Of a stretch of DNA of 64,000 nucleotides, positions 10,901-25,000 are shown one piece after another. The notes under the pieces were generated by a model. It searched no databases. It saw only the letters and a list, made by a program, of their open reading frames with translations, and was not told the DNA's origin. The position numbers were made by a program, and so were the translations under genes. The number at the start of each line of letters is the position of its first letter. The first letter of the stretch is position 1. The DNA is from Tubiluchus corallicola. Lineage: Eukaryota > Priapulida > Priapulimorpha > Priapulimorphida > Tubiluchidae. The stretch spans positions 558,001 to 622,000 of the forward strand of contig JAQGDQ010000087.1 in NCBI GenBank assembly GCA_030141605.1. Reading direction: 5' to 3'.

Positions 10901-13900
10901 GATCAGAAGGTGGGTTAGAGAGATCGGTTTTCTCTGAACCTACACTGCTAAAGCTGTCTACCATGCTATTTCGGCTAAAAGAAAGAAATAAGACAAAATC
11001 AAACAAAAAAATATTATGTGTTAAGGTATTAAGAAATGATAAACCCATTAGACTAAAAAGTTATCGTAAGTGTAAATAAGCAATTTAATACTTTTTCTAT
11101 TTTTCTGATATGGTCTGTTTTTCTGATTGTTATCACTTTTTATCTAAACAAATAAAAGATCAGCAAGAAATAGTTTTTATCGAAATAAGTCCCCACCACA
11201 CAAAGAGTCATGAGAAATGGCAAAACTAGATAGTAAACTAGGTGTTCTTTATTGAAAATTGCAATCATAACACTCTTTTTCATGATTATGCCAGATTTTA
11301 TCTATTTGTATTAGTTTTTCCCATTCAAGAGTGGACAATCATTTCTGTAGGTACTCTGCCGACAAATTATTCAGAGTGGAGATGTAAGATGGAAAGACGT
11401 CTTTCCATCTTACACTTCCGCTCTTAATAAGTAGCAAACTATAACGCAACGCTACCAGATGCAAGTATCATCTACATCATTTAAGGTCACTACTTGCTGC
11501 GGCTACTGTCATTAAAAATTTGTACCAGTTAGAGAACTCCAGCTCAGAAAAATCATGCTCTTCGATCACAGGCCAAATGTCATGACGAGTATGCGTGACG
11601 GACTCCCAACCTAGCTGCTGCAGTACTTCTACACCTATCCGTGTAGAACCCAACAAGCCAAGTACGTAAAAACATGACCTAAATAACAGTAAATATCAAA
11701 ACCTCATCACACACAATCGAAAAACTCAAGCACCCGGTGATGTTCTTCTTAGTAAATTTAAAGGACAAGAAAAGGGGCACCTGAAGAAGGTTTCAGAAAA
11801 ATCGCCTGAAAAATTACATTACTTCACAGCAACTTTATGCGTACATCGTACTCGCGTTAAAAGGAATTTTTGTTTGTTTTCATTTTAAAACTCCCGTAAT
11901 ACTGTTCCGACGGCGCCATTTCATGATGTTACTTATGCAAACGTAAACCAGGGGAAGAAAAGGCAAAGTTAGATTATGTCCCAAAAACTTTCAGGCAAAT
12001 CTGTATTATTTAGCATGTCGTTTGCCTGCTGGAAAAACTTATATAACTAGAAATAATAATTAAAAATGTTCGTGCCAATTGGCAAAATGTCGCTGGCTCA
12101 CCCTCCAGGGTGAGCCACTCACTAACTAAAAATGTATTTTTAATCTTATTGACAAGATACAGTAATTTAACATTTTACCTAGTTAGAAACATGTATGCTA
12201 CGAATGTTCTGATTATTTTTTCAAACTTCACGTAATGTTATGTAAACTTGCTTCAAACGGCCTCCCATCAAAATGGCTGCGCCCAACGGTCACCACAGGA
12301 GTTTAGATTTACAAGTTTTACACAGTGTTACTGCCGATGCAAGCACTGCATATGCAAAAAGGCAGTACGTAAGTGGTATAAAATTTCAAGACGAATTTTT
12401 CAAGCTTCCTTTACGTAACTGCAGGGTTTTCTTGTGCTTGAAATAATGTCACTTAATAACGAATTTCTGTTAATTTTAATACAGTAGCATTTAAATTAGT
12501 GAATAAGGACAATTATCAAAATTCTTCAGCTTTTTCAAATAATCCACATTCTGCAGCATATAAATTAGATTTGCAGAAATCCGGGTAGCCACTTACTGAA
12601 TAAACACTACAGTAAATGTACCAACGCACTGAATAAACACTGCAGTAAACGTACCCACTTACTGAATAAACATGGCAGTAAACGTACCCACGCACTGAAT
12701 AAACACTACAGTAAACGTACCCACTTACTGAATAAACATGGCAGTAAACGTACCCACGCACTGAATAAACACTACAGTAAACGTACCCAAGCACTGAATA
12801 AACACTACAGTAAACGTACCCAAGCATTGAATAAACACTACAGTAAACGTACCCAAGCACTGAATAAACACTACAGTAAACGTACCCAAACACTGAATAA
12901 ACACTACAATAAACGTACCCACGCACTGAATAAACACTACAGTAAACGTACCCAAGCACTGAATAAACACTACAGTAAACGTACCCAAGCACTGAATAAA
13001 CACTACAATAAACGTACCCACGCACTGAATAAACACTACAATAAACGTACCCACGCACTGAATAAACACTACAGTAAACGTACCCAAGCACTGAATAAAC
13101 ACTACAGTAAACGTACCCAAGCACTGAATAAACACTACAATAAACGTACCCACGCACTGAATAAACACTACAATAAACGTACCCACGCACTGAATAAACA
13201 CTACAGTAAACGTACCCAAGCACTGAATAAACACTACAGTAAACGTACCCAAGCACTGAATAAACACTACAGTAAACGTACCCAAGCACTGAATAAACAC
13301 TACAATAAACGTACCCACGCACTGAATAAACACTACAGTAAACGTACCAATGCACCGAATAAACACTGCAGTAAAAGTACCCACGCACTAAACAAACACT
13401 ACAGTAAACGTACCCACGCACTGAATAAACGCTACTTTCTTCAGCCAATTTTATTATGTCTGGAATGATGTCCATTTCATACAGCAGTTCGACGCCAAGT
13501 TGGGTAGCTCCTAGATGACCCTATATAGCAAAAAATATATGTAAAAATCATTAATGTATCTTGTCATTGGTATCCTGTAATAGCTGTTTTTTATTGTGAG
13601 TAACACAACCAAACGTGACTCGCAGCCTGTCTTTCACGACTAAGTAACAATAAAACACCTACATAAAATGTATGCAAAAATATATCAGATACAAAAACCA
13701 CAAATGTCTTACCAAAGCCCAAACAGCGCTTTTCAGTTCAATTACTTCTTGCTCCGAGTCCATCCTTCGTGAGCGAATCAGCTGTGACAAGGTTTTGATG
13801 TGGTCTTGTGAAGTCAACATGTCAAAACCTTCCCGATGCTGAGCCAGCTGCCCATAAAGATGAACAGGTACAAATACATCCTTGAGATTTTGCCTAAAGG

Positions 13901-15989
13901 AAAACAAATTTCTGTTACAGAACTTGCAAAACCTTGTTGACATTATAGAGGCTTACAAGATTAAGTGTATACACCAATCTTGAGGATGGTAAAAATCAAT
14001 GAAAACATCTCTTTTGGTGAAAAATTGTAAATAACATATAAAAAAAAACTGCACACTAATCAGGATAAAATGCAAAATAACAAGCAACATAAAAAGATTG
14101 GGTTACGAAGTTCAGGAAGCTGATAGTTCTCGCTGAATCTGCTGAGGTATAACAGCAAGCGAATATTTTTGTTCAGATTCATTTTAGTATTTAATTAATC
14201 AAAACAAGGAAAAGAAGTGTTACAGATGTTGTCTGAATAAAAGTCATGTCTTTTCTTAAATGGGATGATGGCTGTCATTGTTATTTTAAGAACTTGTTTC
14301 GCCACCAATCAGTTAATCAAAACAAGGCTAACAGTGCAATGTCAGACAGAAAAGTAAAAACAATACAACTTGTCATATTTTTTCTATCAGATAACTTAAT
14401 TACAACCTCAGTTTATTTTATTCTTGACAAAACACACACTGCTATTTCTATGCACATTTTGCTTTATGACTTAACTTTGCAATTCAGATATAATTTCACT
14501 TAATTGCCCATAACTTACTTGAGATTAGTTCTTCGAATGAATCCTCCATCTTCACTTACTCTATGACTCGTTAACGCCTCGTTAAGAAACTGCTCAATTA
14601 AACTGACGTATCTAATGTTAAACATCTAAAAACAAACAAGGTAAATTTTAAATGACTCTAAGATAAAGAACTCACTGTTGTGTCGTTATGTATTCAGTAA
14701 GTTATTCATGCATAAGCTTTAAATGCAATTTGGTTCATATAATATGTTGGTTTGATAACTTTTTATTGTGTTAATCACTGGCAAACCGGATCTATCTTAA
14801 ACTATAGTCTAAAACATTCTACCTTACAAAATATTAAAATGGAACACACATTTTTTTTCAAGAATGACTTATATGAAATAATTATTACCAAAAAACCTAA
14901 TTTTGTATTCGTGCAGTTAGTTCTTCGCTGCAACATGCATTTCGCCATTTGCTAGTTGGATCGGCACTAGCGCCTGCACCTTGGAAATGCATTGCAACAG
15001 ACACTGTACCTCTCGTTCAGAGGTGTGACATAGTGCACACGTTTGAGAAGCTCACGAGTGAGCACAGAGGTAAACTCCCAATTTAAATTTTTTCAATTTA
15101 AAATTTGTTGAGTTTTTGTGTATAACACTGAAAGTTGTACGGTAGCAAACACGTGCAACACACTGGTGGAATGACTGTGCTGCTGAAAAATATGTTCAAT
15201 TGTGAGGTCAACACTAATCCGGCTCAGCAGCCATTAATCAAGTTTTTAATTTATTATTTAATTATTAAAAATGCTTTGGCACTATTGTAGCTGTTAAATT
15301 CTATACTTTTCATTGTACTTAAAAGATGGGGTAGGATATGAAAAATCATCCTATTTTCCTTTAAATACCTTATTCCACTTGGAGAGTTCATGACCTGCAA
15401 ACTGAGTTTCACTGAGGTATTTGAAGCCTGCAGGAATGGACAGAAAACGAACCATCATCATGTTACCCTTGTCTCCCAGGTGTAGCAATGATGGCTTCAT
15501 GCGTACCATGGCCTTGAGATTCTCCTGTAGAAACAAATTAACAAATACAATATGTAAGCTTGCCTAACTAGAGCTTTTTTATATCGAAATGGTACTAATA
15601 TGTATTAAATTATTCTAGTTAAAAATTAATTTCACGGATATAGCATGGAAGAGCAGAAAACCAATTCAATTGGTCGGATACGTTGCATCAATTATAATTC
15701 TATTATAAAAATGTTTTTGCAAATTTTGTAAGACTGCAGGAAAAGTACACCATACGAGATTTGTTATTCACATTGTAGAAAAGTTTGGTAGTCGTGGGAT
15801 TGGGGTTAATTTGCAATAGGTAATGCTAACCAGCCAATCAGCATCTGAAGCCAGGTGCATTCCACAATACTGTACTGTATAGTACATTCCCACGCAAATT
15901 GTTTGCTGATGGTTGGTGAAACGTACGTTTAGTCACTTGTTATGCATTCCGCCGCCGCCGCCACCACCACCACCACCACTACTATTGTA

Positions 15990-16027
<38 letters not shown>

Positions 16028-19000
16028 AAATTACCAAGCATCTCAACAGTCAAACAGCAGAGTCACTATACACTTTACAATTTTTACCATTTTTTTAAAT
16101 CAAAAAATGCAAAAATTCAAAAACAGGTACAAATAAGTAAACCTTTTTGAGGATTGTTTTAACAAAATCAGATTTGAAAAGAACTACTTCACTGATTTCT
16201 AAATGCGCAACACCTTCTTCAAAAAATACAAACCAACGAAACATGCAGTTTCAATATCAGCATACATTTTGAGAGAAGCCTAATTCTGATTAACCGCAAG
16301 GTTTCAAATTCTTGTGAACTTACAAGGATTACAAGGCCAGTGCAAAGCCGACTTAATAGGGTGTCGACGATCAATTCACAGGTCAAAAATTTAGCAGCGA
16401 GAATCTCTCACAGTTGGTGAATAAAGAAAAGAAGGGAAAAGAGTCTCCCAATAACGAAGGGTTTTGTTTTGTTGAAAAACTATGTTACTAAAATGGATCA
16501 CTACTGTTAACTGTACATAAGCGTAAGCTTGAAGTTGCAAACCAAATGTATAGATTACCAAGGCTAATTATACTAATCATATGCAAAAAGAGTTAAAAAA
16601 CTTACAACATCTTCGCAAGCTTCGTCTATAACATCTAACGCAGCCAGAGCAACTTGCTTTGACTTGTCGTACAACTGTTGGACTAGAAGCTCCATAGCCC
16701 AGCTATGAAACTTATCCACTTGAGCTCGTAGTAATACCCTGAGATGATGTGTAGCATACATACGTGACGACTACAAGGACCAAAATAAATTAATACAATC
16801 TACAATGAAAATGAAAAATATTGAGTCTAAAAATTAAACATAATTTATTAATCAGCTCTTGCAGCAAAAGAAAAAAAGAATAAATATTATTTTTGCTTTC
16901 AGCTTTTGTCGCGATCAACCTACGGATTAAAACAATTTTTGAGGTAAATCTATCTTTCCAATATATTTTCTACTCATAAGGATGCATTCTCATACAATAT
17001 TTTAGGCTTACCAGCTGACGTATATGTATGACAATGTTTTCCTCTGCACACACTGGCTCTTCTCAAAATATTTCTAGAGTTTTAAGTATCCATGTCTAAA
17101 ATTCTCTTGACCATTGGTCAACTTGGGAAAAAACACAATATAAATTTGCAATGTTGTGGTCTTCAATTTAACCTGCTACTGGTTATTGCAGCAGAAAATT
17201 TATGAAACACAACTTTGTTAAGGAAAAAATGTCGCAGAAAGAAAAAAGGCGTCGACACTTACCTCGTTCCCTGCCGTGAGTATTTTTTTGAGAATTGTTC
17301 TTGCTGCGCCTTGTCTACAATAGTTTAAGCTTGTCACGATTAACTTGATGTACGTATCATTTGTTGTTATACTGACTAGGTCAAGTAAGCTGAAATTCAA
17401 CAGAATTTACAGTTTAAATTTTTGTAAATTTTAATTTGCTAGCGTAATGATGGATGACAGGCAGTGATCTGTTTGAGGATTTAGTTCATTGCTGTCATCC
17501 ACGGTACACAGTGGTAGGCACAACCTTCGTATTGATTATAGGTATACAATTTTACTGTTTACATTTACTCAAGTATAAATGTATATATTTATTTTTGTTC
17601 CTAATTAAATAATAAATAAATATGCTTTATGAACCTTGCGTTCAAAACAAAAATAACTCTCCAACTACTTATAGTTTTTTAGTTATTAAAAAGAGTATAT
17701 CGTAAGAGAACTAACGTAAATTTTTGAAAATTAATCAGTTTCTTATTAATACCAATGTAAGCTTTCACTACAAATATCGTTTATAATATTCGCAATGTTT
17801 ATGTTGTAATGATGGCTAAAACTTGAGAATTGTAAGTGTTGGCATACCTCTGAAATACCCCAGCTTTCTGCAACGTTGCTTCCCCGCGTGAAGCATACTG
17901 CGTCTTGCAATACGAAATTCTCCCAATAAATAAAAAGTAATTCTGACTTAATGTAGTGAGAAGAGACTGAGGACTAAGTGTCAGGTTGCCTGGTACTCTC
18001 TCTTTAGCTATCTGAAATTACAAACAAGGTGTTAAGTAGCTGGCTAAAGCACGGTATTTTTTACAATACATACTCCCAGTGACACGGTAAAATAAGTGCC
18101 CAGAGCAATTTTTTACAACATTTAAAACTGCCCAATAATTATGATCTGGAAACTGAGAAATATAAGAAGTTAGAATGATATTACTGATAACATTACTGTT
18201 TAACAAGCAACTTAAAGCACATACTAAAACAACATTTGCTACACATAGAGTATTTACACAAAATTTATTAATTAGGGTACTGACCATTGTTTCTCAGCAA
18301 TTACTGTAACATAAGTGAATACCTCTTTTATGGAGTCGGCAATCTCCGACAAGAACTCATCCAACAATTTTTGGTATTCAGGCTAAAAAACAAAGTATCA
18401 ACATGAACAACATCACAAAATTACAAGATTTTTTTAGACCAAATATAAAACGAAAAATCCAAAAGGTGTTAATTTGCCTATTACAAAAAGTTCTTTAGTT
18501 TGAAGAAGAATATGTGCTTAGAGTAAATATTGGTAGAATTTATTTATAGTACTGAATTTTGGTTAATATCATTATAATACATGGTACTACTTATCATCAT
18601 TATGCTACATAATAAATGATTGTACATAAAAAAATGTAAGCACTTTAGTGATAAAATAAAAAAAACTGCTTAATGTAAAGTGAACTGTTACTTTTTACCC
18701 TTTAACATCATTTAAGTGGCTTACAAATTTTTATCTTCTCTAAAAATAATTTTGTCTTGGTAACTTTTCTCACAAATTTTCAACTTTTTTATTACATTCT
18801 GAACTTAATAAGCCTTTTCACACTACCAGCGATTGATGATGATCGTAAAAAGGTCAAAAGATTAAGACAACACATTTGTGCACACTTGACAATGCCTCGT
18901 AGCTCATGCTCTTGTAACAGTAACACTTTTAACACATGTTTTAACAGCTGTTTTTCTTGTTCCCAAGCAAGATTCTGCCACCAAATCACTCTACGCACAA

Positions 19001-22000
19001 TCTATGTAAAGTAAAATTGAAGTTACTGAACTGATGCAGCAGACGACTTTGACTGACCCAAACGTTACGTGGCAGTTGTAGTTAAGACGCGTTGCTGTGG
19101 TACACTTACAGCCTTTGACCTGCAGCAACTGAGCATGCGCACAACAAAACTGTGAAAAGGCTTACTGTAGCCCAAAAAGCTATAAATAAACAAGGCAGTA
19201 TAACAGAATGACAGATTCTCTCTACAGTCTATTATGAACTGTTTTTTTACATCATCACAATCTATTTCATTAACATATTTTTAGAGTACAGAAAAAATAG
19301 AGTCACACATTAAACTGACCCACCTCTTCGTGCTCCAGAAGAAAATCTATCAGGTAGCAGCCACAAGTAGTAAACATTGTTGTTCGTTCCTCATTCTGCT
19401 TCATTTCACAGTACAATCGACTCGACGGTCGGTAGAAATAAGTTACCCGTGTCATGAAACGATTGTTGTTAGCGGATTTATCCAAAGTTACCAAGGCATC
19501 TCCCGGCCACTAGAGAGAAATCAAGTAAATTGTTAAAAAATTCCATTAATTAATTATGACTGTCATCGCCAGAATTTTTATGGTTTATAATAATTCTGGG
19601 CAATCGCAGTAATAATTAATTAATGATATCGTTAGTTGCCAGCTAATCTGGGAAAGCATTGTTCAAAGATTGCAGTTCATAAATGTCTAAAGACGAATTT
19701 TTTGGAAATTCCTAGATGCAGAACAGCTACTTATAAATGCAGTTTCTTTGCACTTGCATTTTACTTGTGGATGTCCTTACCAAAAACTTGATACTTTGTT
19801 AAAGGAAAGAACAAGTCACCCAGTATGTTGGATTTATTTTACCGTTATCACTTAAACTTAGAAAATTATAACAACGAAATTTGCACAAAACTATCTATAA
19901 AGCATAAATTTAAAATATACTATCTATGAATAGAAATTTTCAGGCGTGGTCGTTGCCGCCATTCACTTGAAAATTATGATGTAACTGGGAGACTTTGAGA
20001 CTTTTCGAAAGCGCATCGTGGCTTTCCGTAAGCGTGGGCTGATTAAATTAATTCAAACTTTTGCAGTTTACCTAATATTCTCGCAAATATATTACAAAAT
20101 TATGCATCTAATTTTGTTGTAAGAACTTATAATACTTTTGACAAAGATTGACAGTGTGCTACTTTTCTTCAGTAAAAATGACATCATTGAAAGAATGGAC
20201 ATTGAAAATGGGAGCGCCCAAGGATAAAGTGATCGTGGCTTTAAAGTGATTTTACTAATTATACGAGGCGCTTATTGCAGTACTATTACTAAATCCTCCT
20301 AACATTTTTCGCAAACATTGAAATAAGTCTAACTTTCCAGAAGACTTTCCCTTTCCTTTAAGTAAACCTCCACTTGCTCCCAAAAACTTGAGTCTTTGTT
20401 AATTAAACCATCATTTGCTTTAAGAAAACCATCAACAAGTATCTAACGTTATTAACAAATTAGTTACAACAAATGCATATTTATGGAATTGTGTTTTTGT
20501 TTTCATTTTTTTGTTTTTGTTTTCATTTTTTACTCCGTAGCTGCTTATGTTTCCCTTACACTGACCGACCATTGATTTTGTTGCAGCAATATGTATGATT
20601 GCTACCTCTATATAATGCACCATAGCGGAAACCTGTAACAACATTATTCAGTCTATTACATTTTAAAGGAAAGCTAGACGATTATGTAGACATTAGTTCA
20701 AAATAAAGTATGCTCTAAAATATTGAAAACTACAAGAGCTTTTTTTAAATCAAAGCTTAGATTAAATAATAATTACCTCGGGTAGCTAAATTTCGTTAAA
20801 CTTTCAAAGTTACGTGCAGTTCAGTGAATCTAGTAAGACTGGCAATGGCACCTTTTTGTTACATTTGCGTGATCGACAAATAAGCGCAGTACTGTGATAA
20901 GCATGACCATGAACTGCCATGTTCGCCTGTGAAGTCAGTGTGATGTATAGCTCACTTTCCTGACATCACATCAGTATCTTATAGCAACCTTCTCTTACGC
21001 AATCGTGCTTGACACGCAGGGAAGATGCCTATCATTGCATCACATCTACAAACTATGGTTAGTTTGTGCTGTAAGCGATAGCTGTGGTTGGTTGCCATTA
21101 ATTAACTTTCCAAGGTACATACGATTGAGTCTAAACAATCGTCCAGTTTCCCTTTAAGTTAAAACTCCATGTAACATGCAAGTTTTACCTTTAACAGAGC
21201 AGCTATAGCATCCCAATCCCAATTTAAATTATCTTTTGTAACAAGAACTTGACTGTCTTTTAATGCCAGACTCAATGCTTCTTCTGATTCCTGTGTAATG
21301 TAATAAATAATAAATTTTCAGGAAACCACGTGCAGTTAGTTTATCGTAAATTTCTGATAACTGGACATAATCAATGTTTTCAGATATTGTTTCATTTCAT
21401 GAATGCTGTCACTTTATATTAGCAACATTCTTTCTACAAAAGTAAACTACAAAGTAAATTAGCAAACTACAAAACTAAATAAAGATTACTAGACAGATGG
21501 TAAATGAACACTTGATGTCCTTAGCAAAAACTTGTTTCTTTGTTAAGTAAACTTGATGTGTTCATAGGGTAAGAAAAAGAATTTTAAAATGACACAATAC
21601 ATCCCAAAATTTCACTTTAATGATTCCACGAGGGCAGACACATTTATTAACTTTTTAGTTGATGCATCAAGTTAATTGGAAACTGAAGAAGTTTTGTTAT
21701 GGCTGCCTTTATACTAGCCACAGCTTACATGTTTTTTTCAAATATGCCTACAACAAGGTTCAGTTGGCTGGAGATAACAATGATTTAATTTTCTTGAATC
21801 TATGTTCAAAATGCAAGCAGAGAAAACAGAAATATGCAAAATTTTTGTAAACAAAATAAAGGCCTAAGCAAAACAAAAACTGTATTATGTTTGCCTTACA
21901 CACTAACACTTTAGATTAAATAAGATAGTTACCTTAAGTCGACTAATTAAAGAATTGTGCTCAACTCTGTTTGACGAATCTAAAGCAGATAAAGTTCCAC

Positions 22001-25000
22001 GTCGACCCAACTTCAGAATTTGATCAAGAAACAGAGAACAAGGCACTGAATCACGTTTCCTCAGCTGATGGAGTTGATTTAAGTAACTAACAGCTTCCCG
22101 AGCTCGACTAAATCATAAAACGCATGAAATTACAGATAAAACAATACCCTGACAGAGACACAGACTGTTCTTGCTACTACTAGTTTCCTAGAGCTGTAAA
22201 TTTCTGTCATTTAAATCACTAAATGCTAATATAAACTGCAAACATCACCAAATTATGTTTAAATTCTAAAGCACAATGTATCTGTTCTATATTATTCTGC
22301 CTTGACGATTAAACTAATTCCGGTGATGATGACAGGCAAAATAGTAACTACTTTTTTATTAATATTGTACTATTACTCGTTAAATTCTAATTGCCAGACA
22401 CATTAAAAAATATAGTATAGTCTTATCACAGTGTTAGCTGCATTTTGACATAAATGTACTTAAATGGATTTTTGAACTTGCCAGTGAATAATCTTCGTTC
22501 TATGCAGAAACAGTTTAGCATAACACTACCAGCTAGTTAAATAAATAGCGTCTTTATCAAGATTGTTTTGCGTCTTTAGGTAATTTGTTTTTGTAAGATG
22601 CGCATTTTTAATGCAAAGTGATTACAGATATTTATTTTAAATATAATAAATTTATCATCATCATCATCATCATCATTATTATTTTATTATTATTATTGTT
22701 ATTGTTATTATTATTATTAGTATTAGTATTAGCACTTTATACTTACTGGCAAAAGATTCATTCTGTATAGAGGTAGGGCTATAAGTAGAACAAGGTTTTT
22801 TGAAAAAAGGAAGCAACATGGTTTTCAAAGAAGATTTGAAATAATGCCTTCCTGTTAAAATGTATTGCATAAACCGGAAACCCTTGCTAAAAAATTAAGG
22901 AGTCGAATTCTAATCGAACAGAATAGATCGGTTTTAAAACAAAATCAAATTAAAATCGAATTTGCCTAATTTATTCAACAGAAACTACTAGTAGCATTCT
23001 GTCATCTCACTTTTAACATATTTTTCATTAACACTGATGTCTCGGTCTCAAATTTTCAAGTTCAAAAATGCTGTTGACTATATATATGTTAGACAAGAAG
23101 TGAAAGAAAACAGTTTACACAAACTAACTCCAGGCAAAATCTATCTGAACAAACTCACTCCTCATAAGTGAACAAACTCAACATGAAGAAGCTACTCTTA
23201 TGAAATTTTGGGTTTTTTACCTTACAACCTAGATGTTACATTTTGAATCGAATTTGTTCGAGTATGGATATTTAACGCCCTGAACTACTAAGTGAAATCA
23301 ATTTAAAATTGAAACAAATTCTTATAAACAAACTTGCAAAAAGCACAAGCTGAGTTCATTTGGATTTACTTACATTCGAACAGCCGGACTTGTATTTGGT
23401 GTGGTTGCTAATGCTGCCAAAGTTGGTAGACATTGTGAATAAGGCGAGATTTCTAGCGGTACTAGTCTATTTCCCTAAAGGAAAAAATAGGTGATTAGGA
23501 ATGCACTATATTCAACAACAATTTGCAAACTTTAATGCATCACACAAACAAGCATCTTTTGATACAGTTTAAATTCATAAATAAACCAAATAAACTTACT
23601 AAGTACAGTAACTGTCCCAAGAGAACAGTTCCCTGAATTGAAACACAGTCTTCACTTGTTGTTATAATTTCCACTAAAGCCTGCAAAAATAATATCCTTA
23701 AGAAGAATTCAAAGTATTATGTTGCAATGTGCAAACTACATCACTGAAATGTTTTATTAGGATAGAAAAAAGTTTTGTGAGTCTGCGTATCATATCTAAC
23801 AAGGTCAACATATTAATGTTAAAGCAAATTTTTTTCTTAAATACACAAATGCATAACCTGCTGAGAACAGCAATAACATTTTACTATTATACTCAAAATT
23901 TTTAACAGTTTTAATACTTATTTAATGTTATCGGCAATATGCCAAATTTTCCTTCAACAAAAAATTTTAATAGAGCTAGTGAACTAGTGCAGACCGAGAA
24001 AAAAGTAATACCTATCGATAAAGTTACATACTTCAAATAAACCAGCTTGAACAAAGGCAGATATTAACAAGGCGAAGTAATTCTCCATGAGATTGACCCG
24101 TGTTGTGGCTCTGTGGGGTAAAAGGGACATGGCTTCCTCTACAACGAAGCCATCTGTAAGCTGCCACTTTTCACCAAATGATGCCAAATCTAAAACACAC
24201 ACACAATAGTTAGTTATTTCACAAGTAAAGCAGGAACTGACAAAGCACAAGTTTCTGGCAACCTTGTGATTTCATAATGTGACTGAGTACAATCATCAAT
24301 TAAGAAGCATTACTGGTAAGAACAAGATAGCTTACCTAAACTGGCTAATACTTTGGAAAAATTGTTAGACATTTCTGGCTTAGGGAGGTTGAACAATTCG
24401 AACACCATCTCCATGAAGTGTTTCTGGAAATTTAATCTCACATCAGTAAATTAAATTACATGTAACCTAATAACATCAACAACAAAAACAAGTCCTGACG
24501 GCCAGTACAGGGTAAGATGGTTGAGTCAAATGTATAACCAAAGAACACCAACATTTCAGCATGTCAAAATATGTAAAACAGCTTTGGTTTTTCTCAATTC
24601 AGCCAATAACAAGAGCCTGTCAGTTTCAGTTATCCATCTGCTTGACCTTTGACTTCTAACCAAGGCCAAAATTCCAATACAACATCACTTCTGCTACAAA
24701 ACTGCAGCAGCTCTTCATGAGTGATTTCTTCATCAGTCTGCATGCACTAGCTTGTTCAAGTTATTGAATTCTATGCTTTTAATAAACCACTAGCTACCTC
24801 TTAACCTTGTATCCGACACTGTTAACTACAGCAGCACACAATATTATCATCAAAAATCCACTTTCCAGATCAACAAAGACAGGAACACACACTTTACATT
24901 TTTGCCCAGTTAGTCCCATCTGCTTACCTGATGTAACTTGATTTCTCTATCTATATCTCTGTCATCCACACACTATCAAAAATCAAAAAGGAAAACAAAG

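Noticed and set aside
12516-13475. A 319-codon minus-strand frame and a 213-codon plus-strand frame as separate genes
   Set aside because: Only the first part (to 13414) is real RICTOR exon 23; the rest is the 33-bp tandem array, whose length is a multiple of 3. The plus-strand frame is a shadow.
18757-19014. Cys-rich 85-codon plus-strand frame as a small secreted protein
   Set aside because: It overlaps the 14-bp-TIR MITE within a RICTOR intron and has no signal peptide or conserved spacing.
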